Positions 23,568 through 36,199 are shown, counted from the first letter of the stretch. The stretch is DNA of 64,000 bases from Sipunculus nudus (GCA_026874595.1 CM049320.1:21835714-21899713); one strand, 5' to 3'. Numbers and translations: made by a program. The notes: generated from the sequence alone by a model not told the origin.

Positions 23568-23915
23568 TTTTTAAATTCTGGCCTTATGCTTTCAGACATG
23601 CCACGGGTGCTTTTTGTCGAGAGTGTTTTAATATCGCGATATTCGCGAAAGGGAAATTATCGCGAAGCTGAAACCTTCGAAATGAGATGCCCCACCAACT
23701 AAGATGAACAGGGAGGAATGACGCTTCTTTATAAGTGTGATATAATATCTATGAAAACATGGTTCATTAATCAGCAAACAATATGCTCTTGCATGGTATC
23801 GAAACTAGTTGATGCAAACACGCATCAATTATTGCAAAACCTGTGATAATCACCGGAAATATATAGACTGTGACACAGGTCATAACCGAAATGAGTGAGA
23901 TATTGTAGGATATAT

Positions 23916-24476
23916 TGTTACGGAGCCTAATATAAACATATCACGTATGTGTGATAAAAAAAAATTTTGTAATGGAGATAAAAAAAAATCAGATTCTGTA
24001 ACACTATGCAGCGTGAATTGTCTAGGGGAATAAACAAATAACCATAATTTATTCTTAAAACAACCTTAACGTTCCAATACACTAAATCAATACAATTATA
24101 TAGTAAAACAGCGGTATAACAACTAATCAATAAAATCACACAATAAAATAAACAATATGCACAGTACCTGAACACCACCACCGTCACAACGATAAGTTCT
24201 TTAAATGTATACTTTCGGAAAAAATGACAGTCCAGTATAAAGCTCTTGTAACAATCCAGAAAGTAAACCAAGTCCAAAGGAAAATCTATAATTGCCGCAC
24301 TCGTCGGATAAGGTCCTAGAAACTGACACACGCTTCTGCGTCCGCTGGAATCTGCTCTGCTCTCTCTGTCGGCTCTAACACAAAGCCCCTTTATATACCT
24401 CTTCACCCCAAGCCGAGAATTTTCCACTTCTCGAACATTCGAAGAATCTTACATAACACAGTAACCACGCGTTACA
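23916..24476 (-). mobile_element. Solo LTR-like element, minus orientation
   Basis: Read on the minus strand it begins TGTAACGCGTGG, has a TATATAAAG box about 85 bases in, then AGAGCCGACAGAGAGAG and CCAGCGGACGCAG, and an AGAATAAATTATGG polyadenylation region, ending CTCCGTAACA. These blocks appear in the same order in the LTR region at 52481-53172. A convincing target duplication was not found, so exact ends are uncertain. An apparent 166-residue open frame across it is a by-product. Confidence 0.6.
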
Positions 24477-24479
24477 GGA

Positions 24480-25500
24480 ATCATCTAGAAGAACATCGAT
24501 GTGTGTCTCTACATACCAGGGTCCACACGTGTCTCACGACCAGGCGTGAAAGCCCATGGCTAGCATGAAAACGAGAGTTCAACCAGTACGGATTAAACTG
24601 CGAATGTAACAAACGGCCCGGCGAGGGTCTCACAACACAATTTACGTCCGTGTCACACAATAAAAAGAGCACTGGTAGCAAAATCCTTATTTTATACTAA
24701 ATACAAATCCTGCTGTATTTAGATTGTATACGTTATTGTGCAACCGCGAAAATGAAATCCTCGCGAAATAGTAGCCTCGCGTATATAAAACCAAACATAT
24801 TAGCTGCTGCGTGTTCTTGACATTGTCGCCGTGTGTAATAATCATTCCGGAAAATATTAAATTGTCACTTTTGATAATAGATTATTTAAACAGACCTACC
24901 AATAAATATACCAGAGTGAAAGATTAACCTATAAATAAAGAGAAGAGGCATACACTTTGGAGTAGAAATGGAAAGCTGTACGTAATGCCACAGACTGGAC
25001 AGTTAAGGAATTCAAATCAATGAGGATTCACATTATATATTTTCTTGTATCAGTTTAACACTCTTCAAAGGGAGTATTATAAAATATGAAAATGCAAAGT
25101 ATGAAATTGTATAAATGATTTAGCCATGGCCTTGTTTACAATACAATTATAGCAACATTGAAACTACATGAATTTAGTTTAATAAAAAGTGAAGTAACGT
25201 TTAGGGTTACTTTTTGTCCTTTAATCCCATCTCATCACCTAAAAACATTTTTTATTATATATATGCGGATATACCTGATCCAACCAAATATGGCTCTCTT
25301 TAATGAAAATCTTACCTTTTAACCAATGCAATAGATATTGAAGGAAAATATATTTAAAGTTTAAATTCTCAGATCTTTGTGCTTTTGGATAAACACGCTG
25401 GATTTCTTATCAGAAACAGCAAATAATTAAAGCTGGAAAAGCCATCACGAGATAGATGTGCGTATGTAAAAACTTCCTTAGAACTCTATACGTTCCATAT
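24480..25500. other. No gene seen
   Basis: AT-rich intergenic sequence. No splice-flanked frame or repeat boundary could be supported. Confidence 0.4.
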
Positions 25501-25539
25501 GCGATTCAATTTGTAAACCGATTTCACAGCTTTAATATT

Positions 25540-26062
25540 ATGACATTAAAAAAACGATTAAATTACTTGCTCTGGCTTCAGTTTGTAATCTTGTCCGGTC
25601 GGCTAGGAGAGAGCAAAAGAGGACTTTACAGTATACAGCTGCCAAAAGCAGTGCTCTGCTGAGTAACGCAAAGTGGTTCAATACAAGATGTATACCATGC
25701 ATGCAACAGACAAACAAATATCTAATACTTCAGGCTGATGCTGATATAAATTACAATACTGGCAGTCAATTTCAAACAGAGTGCGTTTATATGTGCAGTT
25801 AGTCACGGCCTGCTGTAGTTGATAATGGTTCTGGATGCTGATATACAGCCATTAGTGATGATGAAATGTTCTTCCAGAAAGGCCAGTAATTAAGCCTGAG
25901 TACAGAAGGTGCCAGTACAAGGACAAGGATGCATTAACGTGTATTTTAGACACAGAAACAAAAGAGTACGTGTTGCTGAAAAAATTAACAGTTATGAGCT
26001 TTAATTGCTCTACCGACCTTCCTTTGTTTTGTCCTCCTGTTGTAAATGAGTCTCTGTCTTGA
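25540..26062 (+). CDS. Small secreted four-cysteine protein, two coding exons
   Basis: Exon 1 starts at ATG 25540 just after an acceptor (ACCGATTTCACAG), implying a spliced 5' leader. It encodes MTLKKRLNYLLWLQFVILSG, a signal peptide. Two phase-1 donors are possible: TCCG/GTCGGC at 25597 or TACA/GTATAC at 25630. Exon 2 is 25878-26062 after TGTTCTTCCAG, phase 1, encoding RPVIKPEYRRCQYKDKDALT, then CILDTETKEYVLL, VMSFNCSTDLPLFC and PPVVNESLS, TGA. The mature chain would be about 60-70 residues with four cysteines (probably two disulphides) and two possible N-glycosylation sites (NCS, NES). I do not recognise the family. A defence peptide, a protease inhibitor or a signalling peptide are all possible. 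Confidence 0.5.
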
Positions 26063-26099
26063 ATAATGATTATTTTCCATAACAATAACCATTAAATCT

Positions 26100-26795
26100 T
26101 TAGAAGTAACTTTTGAAGGGTAGATATATTTGTTAAACTTTTGTTTTTTTTATAATAGTAATTAATAACTGTATAATAAACTTATATAGTTTTTCCTATC
26201 AGAGGAGTCCATTTCAGGCCATTAAACCTTAAAAATCCCGTTAAAAGGCTCTTTTTTATGGTTCCCAGGCAAGCAATGTATCACAGGATTACACTTTGAT
26301 CTGACGTATTTAGGCCTTTCATTGCATGTCTGTAACATGTTACTTCATTGTTAGAGGAAGATTTGGTAATTTAGCAATTAGCGGAGGTTACGTAAAACAA
26401 GAAGGGTTGTCCAAGACAACTAGATAAAGAGAAAAGGTATTAATGAGTCTCGGCTAAAGGAATACCTTAGACTGAAAGCAGAGACTGTTTTCCAAGAAAT
26501 ATCCAGACTACCTGATGTAGCTGCTAAATCTGGTAGGACAATGCCTACCTATTTGAGACTGTGCCGTGATCTTCTTCTGGCGAAATGAGCAGGCATACAA
26601 ATAATTTTCATATTGCCATATGTTTCATAAAGTATGGCCTATTTCATAAAGCCATATGTTTAACACTTTATCCTATCTAACGTTATCGTGTATTCAAACA
26701 TGTCGAGAAACAACAATAAACATCATTGCTCATAGTTTCCCGCAAACTGTATATAAAAATTACCGTCAATCCCACAACAAAATGAGCTGTATGGT
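26100..26795. other. No gene seen
   Basis: AT-rich sequence containing possible polyadenylation signals for the upstream small gene (AATAAA near 26176). Nothing else is supported. Confidence 0.4.
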
Positions 26796-26801
26796 ATTAT
26801 T

Positions 26802-27010
26802 CAAACGCCTGCATGTGACGTGTTGATGGCATTGATATTCTCCAATGTATCTATGTTTTGTTGATCAGTCGTAAAATTCATTTTTGTTCCCATTGCACAG
26901 AGAATCTCATTACTACTTAAGTTTGCCGTAAAAGTTTGCTTGTGAATATTGATTTGCCGGGTAATACTACCAGGAAATGTCCCCTTGAATAAAGTTGAAT
27001 CTAATATCAT
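26802..27010 (-). CDS. Possible terminal exon of an unknown extracellular protein
   Basis: On the minus strand a 69-residue frame has natural composition: STLFKGTFPGSITRQINIHK, NLSSNEILCAMGTK and MNFTTDQQNIDTLENINA, ending at TGA. It contains three or four N-glycosylation sequons. A weak acceptor (AATGATATTAG) precedes the fifth codon. No partner exons were identified. Confidence 0.25.
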
Positions 27011-27014
27011 TTCA

Positions 27015-29550
27015 GGCGTCTAGTGTTTATAAGTGAAGTCACTCCCTAAAGGATTGAATTCTCATTGAACTAAATTTGCGGACCTTAATTAATGTCACAT
27101 GCAACACACCACAAATGAAACTGTTTGTAGTACCGTATGCAACGTAATAAGCTCTCGTAAAACTGAATTTTTCCAATTTTTTATAGCCTACCCCCCCCCC
27201 CCCCCCCCCCACCCCGGGTCTCCTAAGTTGCAGTTGGGTCACGTCTTACGATCCCCGGATATTGACACTTTCGTTTGACATCGCAGCACGTTTTCGGTGA
27301 TCCTGAGAAGAAAAAGAGCCCGAATGATGCTTGTGTATAATTATGAATTAAATGAAAACTAATCCAAATGATATATTCAGTGTATTCATCATCTAAACGC
27401 TAACATATTACATAAGAACGGTACTTTAATATCATATATACTTACTGTTAATATAAACAAGCCGACTCATTCTCGTAGCTGATTCCATCTGCCGCTTATC
27501 ACGGGACTGAAAATCCCAAAACGGACGCCAAAAACCTAAACAAGCCGTCCTATTTTATTATGATTATTAATTAAATATCCCCTGAAACAACTCACTTTTA
27601 TATGTGTAACCAACTTTCCCAAATCGCAAATGTCGGTCGATGAACACGGTTTCCACGTGTAAAAAGAATCAAACGTTTAAGCAGCCTGGAAGGTGCTGGC
27701 ACGTTTCAACCTCGGGAACTTCTTCTATAACGACGTATTTTTTTTAAATTGAATCCGACCAAACTGTAATATTTTGACGTAACACTCGCGTAAAGTTAGT
27801 GAACTGGTGTGACCTAAACGACGCAGTTTTCCTCGATATTGATGCAACCGGCCAGAACGCTGATATTCCCATCCATGAACGGTACAGACCGTTTAGATAT
27901 ATTAGGACGGAAAGCGACGATGTTAATAGTAAATGCGGTATAGACGATTCTATCGTATAAATGTAGTGCTGTTCTAGGTTGGATTTTTCATGGGACCTGC
28001 CGTTGAGTAACATCTGCGTCATGGAAACTTATTGCACGGAGTCGAGAGCAAGCTCCCTCGAACGATAATATCTGGAAAACACGCGAGATAACTGCTAATT
28101 CACATTAAATGTGTTCACAAATGGTTTAAGGATGTTTATTCCAACAGTTTTAGAGATGAAATGCTGTTTACTCGACTTAATTCTTTCTTAAACTCACTGT
28201 ATTATCCATTTGTCGATTGACGGCTATCAACCATCGTGCAGCTTTCTGACCATGCATGCATATAATTAAGCGGTACGGCCTTAATGTTCACCCTATGCGG
28301 CGTGCGCGCACACCATAGTCCGCTTAAAAGGGCGTGTTTATATTAAATATGTTAAATTTTATCATGGAAGTGCTTGGTGTGCTATAACAAGCTTTTATCA
28401 GTTAGATCGCTTTATTCACGATTTACGGCAATGATCTGACCGCTGTGTATGTTCTGGTAAACTCCCGCGTTGTTGGAACACGTGCGTTTGTTGTCAAAAT
28501 ATCCATTCAAATGAGGCAGCCTGTTGTGAGACACTTGCCAATAGTAAAAGGCTTGCCAAGATAATGGAAAGCAGAAGGATCGAGATCTGAGAAGTCCATT
28601 TTGGGTTATAAAATAAGACAGTAAACGGTTCCAGATACCGTGGCAAGTATCATTTTCTATCCCAAACTTTTAATATCCATTGGAGGAAAATGATGTATCA
28701 TGTACACCTTTTTGTCACTTTTTCATCAAAAATTTAGGTTTCGCAAATTTTTTTTTGTGGGACGTATTTTGCTCCTCGAAAAATGAATGTTTTTTTTCCA
28801 AGACTGATTCAGAAGTCTTGATTAAAACTAGGTTCAGATATGACTTTTAAGAGGATTTTGGGGAAACTTTTAGGTGCTAATTTAGGGGAAATTTCCTTTC
28901 ACCAGCCAATATTTATGGGCTTGGGATACCCTGACATAATTTCACGCCCTCAAAATCATCAAGCGAGGTAGAGAAATTAACTGTAACTACCACAGCTTTT
29001 TAGTTGAGAATCGCTCATTCCTTCCGATTTAAGGCGATATATAATTATCTGCTTCAATTTGCAATTTGCTTCAATAATGACATTTTGTCGAGTGAACACC
29101 CAAATTTCGCCATGTTGGGCAGGAATACAGAAAATATTGAACAACTGTACACAGATTATGGAAAAGGGTGTTCAATTTATAAAAAAAATCTAAATAATAT
29201 ATAATCTAATGTTTGAACGGAGGCCAGGGATGTGTTTACAACTTAAAACTGTTTATAAATTACATTCATAACGTTCGTTGTTTAAAGCATACATTATAAA
29301 TTTCGATTTAATTATGTCTTGTGCCGTGCATCAACATCAACTGTACATTTACCACAATCGACATCATCATGAACTTTACGTGACCTTACTAGCATATTCA
29401 TTTAATGAATAATCATGAGAATAACTGTTCATTGCAGCCAATCAGGTCGCCGATATTACTGTAAACCCCGAGTCACCTGGCCATAATATAATATAATATA
29501 ATATAAATCTCCAAAACAGAGCACATGCAGTCTGTACCAGTACTCATGTC
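27015..29550. other. Largely unassigned intergenic region
   Basis: A poly-C run lies at 27191-27210. A less AT-rich island at 27740-28030 holds a 92-codon minus-strand frame with unconvincing composition. 28280-28330 is CpG-rich (GTGCGCGCAC). No gene can be supported. Confidence 0.35.
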
Positions 29551-29579
29551 GGCATGTTTTCCGGGATATTTTTTCTATG

Positions 29580-31340
29580 CAAAGGAGACAGTATAAAAAA
29601 AACCTTTAAAACAATGTGGATTGCAGAATGACATATGTCAGACCAAAGATCAAGCAAACAGGAGAAATTGTCAACACCAGAAGAACAGACAGACATAATG
29701 ACAGACTGACACAACCTGGATGACAGTTGACCGGACCTCGTAATGTCAACGGGTAAATGCATAGACGAATAAAATGAGCTATAGTTTGAGTAGATAGGAC
29801 AATATTTGACGAAGTTATGAGCAAAATAAGATTTTTTTGGGTTTTTCAGTGACCTTGACCTTTGACCTGTTAACTAAAAACCAAAAGCTAAAAGGAGTTT
29901 TGTTTTTTAATCAACTAAATAATTTTCAGAGCGATTGCTTGAGAATTGTGGCCTGTATAGTGAAAAAAATGTGAAATATCTCGTTTGACAAGATTTCACA
30001 AAACTGACCCAATGGCGCCTAAGCAAAAATCTAGACATCTCTTATTTTAATAGTGACAAACTTATTTTGGAATATCATTCAATCCCCCCCCCCCCCTATA
30101 GATAACCATGGTAACAGTAGATTGAGACAGCTTCACATCAAAAGAAAGGCCATAGAATGGCAGGTAAAATAAGCTACAGTTATGCAACTACGATAAAATT
30201 TTACGAAGATATGAATAAACATATATTTTGCGGTTTTTATGACTTTGACTTTTGACATATTGATACTTAAAGACATCAGTGTTCTGCATCTTTACGGGTT
30301 CTATCACCATTGTAATATTCAGAGGGATTGCTAAAATATTAATGCCTGTGGAATAACATTATCAGACGAAAGCACAAACAGAAAGGCGAACTAGACGGCA
30401 ACTAGCAAACAAACGGATATACTGACACATCCGAGATGACAGATGACAGTTAAAAGACAGAGGAACAAAATGAGCTCTAGTTTATGTAGATAGACCTCTT
30501 TTTGACGAAGTTATGACGAAAATAATATTTCGAAATTTTTCGCTGACCTTGACCTTTGACAGATATTGACCGAAAACAATAGGCTTCTGTGACTTTAGGT
30601 TTTCTATCAACCGTGAAAGTTTGTAAGTGATCACTGTGCCTTGTAGAGTGGAGACAGACAGACAAACAAACAGACTAGACGACAAAGGTCGAGCGCTTGC
30701 CGGAAATGATGTGGAAACAGTCTAATGAATGGGCAATGCAGAAAAGGAAGAATATGAGCCATAGTTTGTGAAGAAAGGAGCAAATTAACAAATAATTAGG
30801 GAAATTAGATTTGGGCATATTCTAATGAATATTGACCTTGAACTTTTTTATGTTAAAGTTACAAAGTGATTTCTGCAAAGCTTTGGCCTGTTGAATGTTA
30901 ATTAATTATAAACTTATTTATTTTACATGGATTGTACAAATAGTTATTATAACTAATCGAGGCACTCTCCATGGCTCCGGTGATGGCGTAGGGTAGTCTA
31001 CAAGGGTGGAGGAAACCGGAGTACCCGGAGAAAACCACCGGCCTCGGACGGGCAACTACTACCCACTCTCATAGCCACGCCGGGGATCAGTCCCAGGTCG
31101 CCAGCGGGGAGAGCCAAGCGTTTTACCACTCAGCTGTCCAGGTTGTTATATGTAAGACGGAAGAAATAGCAAGAACGCAAAATGGAGGACAATTGACAAA
31201 CAGACAAACATACGGACAAGGTGACACAAAGTTGAGGGCAGTTGGCTAGACCAGGTCATGTAAAACACAAAGGGGAAGAGAATAAGTTGTGAAATAGGAC
31301 CAATATTGACGAAGTTATGAGGGAAATGGTGCCCATGAGG
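29580..31340. repeat. Degenerate tandem array, unit about 290-390 bp
   Basis: The phrase 'ATGAGCTATAGTTT…TTTGACGAAGTTATGA' followed by 'TGACCTTGACCTTTGAC' and a run of ACAGACAGAC recurs near 29772, 30164, 30470, 30755 and 31280, with increasing divergence. One unit is interrupted by a SINE (30890-31147). Non-coding. Confidence 0.6.
30890..31147 (-). mobile_element. tRNA-derived SINE, second family, near full length
   Basis: Read on the minus strand it starts at a tRNA-like head (GACAGCTGAGTGGTAAAACG, an A box) and runs through GGTGGTTTTCTCCGGGTACT, GAGCCATGGAGAGTGCCTCG and the tail TGTACAATCCATGTAAAATA. Head and tail occur separately at 44486/46791, and the tail alone at 57890. It sits inside the 29.6-31.3 kb tandem array and therefore inserted later than the array formed. 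Confidence 0.75.
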
Positions 31341-32339
31341 TGTTCACATGACACCGATGAGTTGATCACATGCCTTTTGCCTTGCTGCACTGATTGATCT
31401 CTTGACCTATATCTTGCACTGAATGAACTCTTGCCAAATCTGAGACAGTTTGCAGTTTCTTAACCTATTTATAGATACAGAAACAATCTTGGCCTGTTGG
31501 TAAATCTGTTTACACATAATAAAAGATATTGGCTATTTTTTTGATTTGCAAGCAGTATCTAGAATTATATAAGATGCAATCATTTCAGTGTTAATTAAGG
31601 TCCAATAATTCTACCAAATCATTTAAGTAAACTTGAACAAAGGTCACCCTAGAATAGTTTTTGTGCAAATGTTACAGAAGTTATAATTGAAAAAAAACAA
31701 TTTTGTAGGAAGACTATTGCAGTCCTCAGTTTAAAATAGACTTTTGGCCATAAAACCAACTTAAGCTTTTCTCCACTCTACCAAAAATCAACAAACTCAG
31801 TCTATTCTTATATGGTTGAAAGAACCATGTCCTAGGATACTTCTTGTGAAAAACTGAACGCTTCACCTTGATAGTTTCATCATAACATTTTAAGATGGAA
31901 GAGGCTAAAATTATGAGGTTTTTGCCCATAAAAACAGGTCAGTGAAGGTGGAGCCACGAATTCTGCAAATTCAATTATGGGTCATGTGAGCACCATTTGC
32001 ACATTACTTTATGATGCTAGCTTCGGTCATCTCTGAGATTGTTTTGTCAGTATGCTTACTTGGCCAAATGGCTAAGTCCAAATTCGCGTTACACCGCCAA
32101 AATTCATCAAACACAAACCATTTGAACAACATTGAGCTCGCCTCAAGAATCATTACTGTAAAATATTGAACAATTTGGATGGACCGTTAACAAGAAGAAG
32201 ACTTTTAAAGGTTTATCAGCTTTTTTTCTATAAAATCTATGTAAATGCAGTTAGCCAAAAAGCTGAATCCCACAATATTTGCTATGATTATTGCCTAAAA
32301 ACTGGGGATGTAAGCTCCTGCTATTCCTGAGAAATTATT

Positions 32340-32560
32340 GGTTAAGGTACATATGACTCATGACCCTCGTTCAAAAAAGGCCAATGCAGGTGGCGCCACC
32401 AATACCTGAATTTGATATATGACTCATGTAACCAACACTGGCATAAAATTTGGTAATGATAGCCCTGGCCCTTTCTGAGATGGTCATTTTAGTATGCTTT
32501 TTTTGGACAGGTGACTTTGGACAGATGCCCTGTTAAACGTTCACTACTAGAATAGTATTA
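32340..32560. repeat. Fragment of GGTGGCGCCACC-type repeat
   Basis: It contains 'GGTGGCGCCACC' and phrases related to the monomers of the 20.6-kb array. It is a short, isolated piece, directly downstream of the minus-strand acetyltransferase gene. Confidence 0.35.
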
Positions 32561-32727
32561 TCAAAACATTTGACACTGCTTGTATTTTTATCTTGTCTAC
32601 AATGCAATAACTGTAAAGGAAAAGCATCCGTGACGAATTCAATTTTTCTTTAGCACTTACCATAATTAAAAAAAATAGTATATGATGCAAATGAAATTAC
32701 TTATTTATATACCTAAACAGTCATTAA

Positions 32728-33633
32728 TTATTTGAAATCATTAGTTTTATTAGTTGTTAACAACCAGTTGTCCACAGCCTTGCTGATGGTATCTAGCGAC
32801 ATCTGTGGGAAAGTTTCATAAATAGCCTTCTTCAGCGCTTCAGCGTCCGGCAGCTTGTGTGCGACAAGTTTATGAGTAACTGGATCCTCTACTAGTTTAT
32901 TGAAATCTTTGAAGCCCTCTGCTTTACCTTCCGGAAACCAAATAGCCCGTAAGCTAAAGTGAAACGGAGTTGCGTCGGGTGAGTTATAAACCTTTTCCAT
33001 CCAAGCTTCGTAATCTTCTAATCTTCCTGGTGTCAGGCAAACATCGTACCAACGACGCCAATCACCAATCAGATCTTGCCGTGGTACATTTGGAAGCAAC
33101 GGTCGGAGTTCACCTCTCCTGTGCATTCTCCAAACCCTTCCTTCTCTCCATAAATATTTGTATTCCAAGAAAGACTCTTCATAAACCTTGGACTCCTTGT
33201 CTGGTTCGAAATCTACCGGAATGGCTTGGAAACTTGGATACCCAACACCACCTTCTACTATATACAAGTCGCCTTCCTTGGCCACGTTTCTGACTATACT
33301 TATCATATGGTTGTTTGGGGTGGATATGGACGATATGGTAAAGTTGATATCGTAGCCCAGCGCCTTTAACAACCAGCAGAGGAAGACGTTTACGGTGTAA
33401 CAGAGTCCCCCGCGACCGGCAAACATAGATTCTTTGATTTCTTCATGTGTTGGGATGTGACGGTCAGCTGGTTTTCTGCTTAACAAATCCAAATTGTTAA
33501 ATGGGTTCTTCTGGTAATGTCTGTATATAATTTTGTTTAGAAGTTCCAGTTTATTTTCCTTGAACTCTGACTCATATGACGGGATATCGAGTACGTGCCT
33601 CAGGAAATCGTCTGCTTCTTGTAACGTAACCAT
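32728..33633 (-). CDS. Arylamine N-acetyltransferase (NAT family), intronless coding region
   Basis: A 301-residue protein that would transfer acetyl from acetyl-CoA to arylamines or related amines via a Cys-His-Asp triad in the cytosol (known for the family, about 290 residues). Visible signatures are FAGRGGLCYTVN with the catalytic Cys78 in the RGGxC motif, and the His in TPNNHMISIV (His109). The third position reads YIVEGGVGYPS, so Glu127 replaces the Asp of the canonical VDxGFG motif. The whole coding sequence is one exon. An acceptor, TTTTCTTTGTAG, sits five bases before the ATG, implying a spliced 5' non-coding exon, as in vertebrate NAT genes. The substrate is unknown. The Asp-to-Glu change could alter or lower activity, or the triad may work with Glu. 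Family assignment is strong. Confidence 0.92.
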   Translation of the reverse strand: MVTLQEADDFLRHVLDIPSYESEFKENKLELLNKIIYRHYQKNPFNNLDLLSRKPADRHIPTHEEIKESMFAGRGGLCYTVNVFLCWLLKALGYDINFTISSISTPNNHMISIVRNVAKEGDLYIVEGGVGYPSFQAIPVDFEPDKESKVYEESFLEYKYLWREGRVWRMHRRGELRPLLPNVPRQDLIGDWRRWYDVCLTPGRLEDYEAWMEKVYNSPDATPFHFSLRAIWFPEGKAEGFKDFNKLVEDPVTHKLVAHKLPDAEALKKAIYETFPQMSLDTISKAVDNWLLTTNKTNDFK

Positions 33634-33639
33634 TTCAGC

Positions 33640-34845
33640 TACAAAGAAAATAATACAATGCTATGAACTTCCTGGATAATGTAAAATTTCATGTTATAAT
33701 AATGAAAATAAAACGCTTAAGAATATCAAATACACTATCGGACAAGAGAGGAAACTTTGCTATGGAACACTTTTTTAAAATGGCCCGGTAATATATCTGC
33801 ATATTATACATTCACCTTTGACCTTGATATATCACATTCACGATTGCACGCCATAAACGTCTGCATATATGTGTCAGAAGAGATGAATTTCAGTTTTTCA
33901 TTTTTAGAAATACTGGAATAAAAGAGAAAGCTGGATGGCTGGAGGGCTTGTATGGAAAATGTACATATTTCTGTCTGCCAAGACAACGAGAAAGTTAACA
34001 GGTGCAGTTTGAAAGATATATAAATAAAATATACATAAAATACCGGGACCCTTTTTGGAGAATAGTCCATTTAAGTGAAGCCAGGTGCAAATTGAGTCGT
34101 ACGTCCTGTTCAGGGTATCTGGTAACATTCCGAGAAAGTGAACATGAATGTGAACATGAACTACCTGATCGAAATAAATGAAGACTGACGGTCCTACCCA
34201 GATAGTAGTGTCCACATGAAGTAAAATTCTCATGTGCATTGTCCCTAAAAACGTCTTAATTGCCGCAAGCAGAACTATTTAATGCAATATAGAGGACAAA
34301 GCGGTCAAGTTTTTTTTTCTGATCCTGGGGCGAAATGTGGTTGTTTGCAGATCAACACCTGATCAGGCACACTCGTACATTACAACTTTTTAAAACCCTT
34401 ATCAACAAAACTTGACATGCTGTAAAATTTGATTGAAAAAATTTGGCTTCGGAAAAAATAGAGCAAGGAGGCTTGGAGGCCGAAAAAAAAATTATATTTC
34501 GCATGAAATACAAGCTCCGCAAAAATAAGGGAGATCTTCATACGCTTTCCCTTAATTCAGTGAAAATACATTTATTTCAATACGATTTCCAATTTCACTG
34601 GCTAAAGTGAAAAGATTAAAGTTTTTTCAGCAGCTATGTCAAACCACAGCTTATGGATAAAACATCTTCGGAATTATGTCAAGGTGAAAAATAAATATCC
34701 ATTGCAAATCTATGACCTTAAACTAATATCGTGCCCAAAAGTTTTAGATGCGGGAGTCAAAACTGATACGCGCGTCCTGAACCCAGCTGTTTTTTTTATC
34801 TCACATGAGAAATTATTTACTCCTGAGAAATTTATTTAAAAAATT
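33640..34845. other. Upstream region of the NAT gene, no other gene seen
   Basis: It probably contains the NAT 5' non-coding exon and promoter, which I cannot place. Frames of up to 111 codons lack coding character. Confidence 0.35.
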
Positions 34846-34849
34846 GAAT

Positions 34850-34869
34850 TATATATATATATATATATC

Positions 34870-34932
<63 letters not shown>
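34850..34932. repeat. (TA)n microsatellite
   Basis: TA run interrupted once by CCATAC. A second run lies at 35860-35897. Confidence 0.9.
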
Positions 34933-34934
<2 letters not shown>

Positions 34935-35485
34935 CAGTGGTACTTTTGTTTAACATTACATTTTTTTTAAATGTTCAAGGGATATAGAATTACGTGCGCA
35001 CTTTGGAGTAATGATGACTGAATAATGTAATATATATCTACATACAAAAAATGAAAATCAATTTACAATTAAATATAATGATATATTTATTGCTAAATGG
35101 TACGTAAACTGTACATGATGAGGCGTTCCTGAAAATTATACAGATCTAACAGAATACTACAATTTTGTGGCTCGAAACAGGACCTGACATAAAGTGACAC
35201 AAAGGCGTAAAATCCATTAGTCCCTCAAACAGACGCCAGTTGCCGCTCCTGCTATGCAACAGCGGAGCAATAATGCCGTGGGGTACCGGTCTAATCTGAT
35301 CACTGAGCTGAAATTATTTTCTGTGTCGGGTGCTGTACTTTGTAGATTAACATATTTGTTCCACGTAATCCTGAAGACTAATAAGTTCCATTAACTGTCA
35401 TGAGTAACTTAAAACCTTCATACAGAGGTTCAGTAATACAAACCTTTCTTTCTGTTCGAGATTCGTTTGTTGTGTAATTTTTCAG

Positions 35486-35575
35486 CCTGCAGGAACTGTG
35501 TTGGGGCCGAAGGTCGAGGGGGATTTCCCAAAATTCATACCTGCAGCGACCTCTATCGGGGATTTTAGGAAAATG
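35486..35575 (+). CDS. Possible 90-nt exon of unknown gene
   Basis: A good acceptor (GTAATTTTTCAG) and donor (AAATG/GTAAAC) enclose 90 nt, open in two frames. The phase-0 reading contains VLGPKVEGDFPKFIPAATS. It could also be a 5' UTR exon of the downstream four-TM gene. No other support. Confidence 0.25.
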
Positions 35576-35856
35576 GTAAACTTCTGTTTTTCATACATTT
35601 AGAAAAAAAATCATATTTTGTTCTCTCTGCCTCCTTCTTGTTCAGTCCATACACCGTTTATTGTCCCATACATTCGAGAAATAAACTGGAATCCGTAAGT
35701 TGTTGCGTAAAGGGTAGGTATCAATCTTTTTATGTGAAGGGGGAGTGGGGGGTGCCAGTCTAGCTGAAGCACATGTGGTAGGTCTGATGCCATGGGCGTC
35801 TTTGTAAAACCATGATCATATGTATCAGTATGCTGGTGCCTCAGAGCTGAGGATTA

Positions 35857-35900
<44 letters not shown>

Positions 35901-36199
35901 TTAACTGTGTATAGAAAATAAAGTTAAATTAAAAAAAAAGGATTTTCTGTAGAAAACACCATTTATTTTCCAATAACCTTTTGAATGTTCCAGATCGATT
36001 TATTGAAACATTATTGTAACTTTGGAACCTCAGGTTAACAAAGAAAGGAAACTAAATTTATGCTGTACTTGTTCAATGCCAGACTGCCTTGACAACATGG
36101 TCAGACGCATGTGACCAGTACATATAGAAAGTTTATTTTTAAACGTGCATAAATTAACATTGACCTGAAAGATTCCTAACAGTGGTTCTACCATCTTCG

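Noticed and set aside
23927-24427. 166-codon minus-strand open frame
   Set aside because: It coincides with the LTR-like element (TATA box, polyadenylation region) and has a non-protein-like Tyr/Cys/Phe-rich composition.
27744-28022. 92-codon minus-strand frame in a less AT-rich island
   Set aside because: Composition plausible but no acceptor/donor pattern, homology or neighbouring exon; left unassigned.
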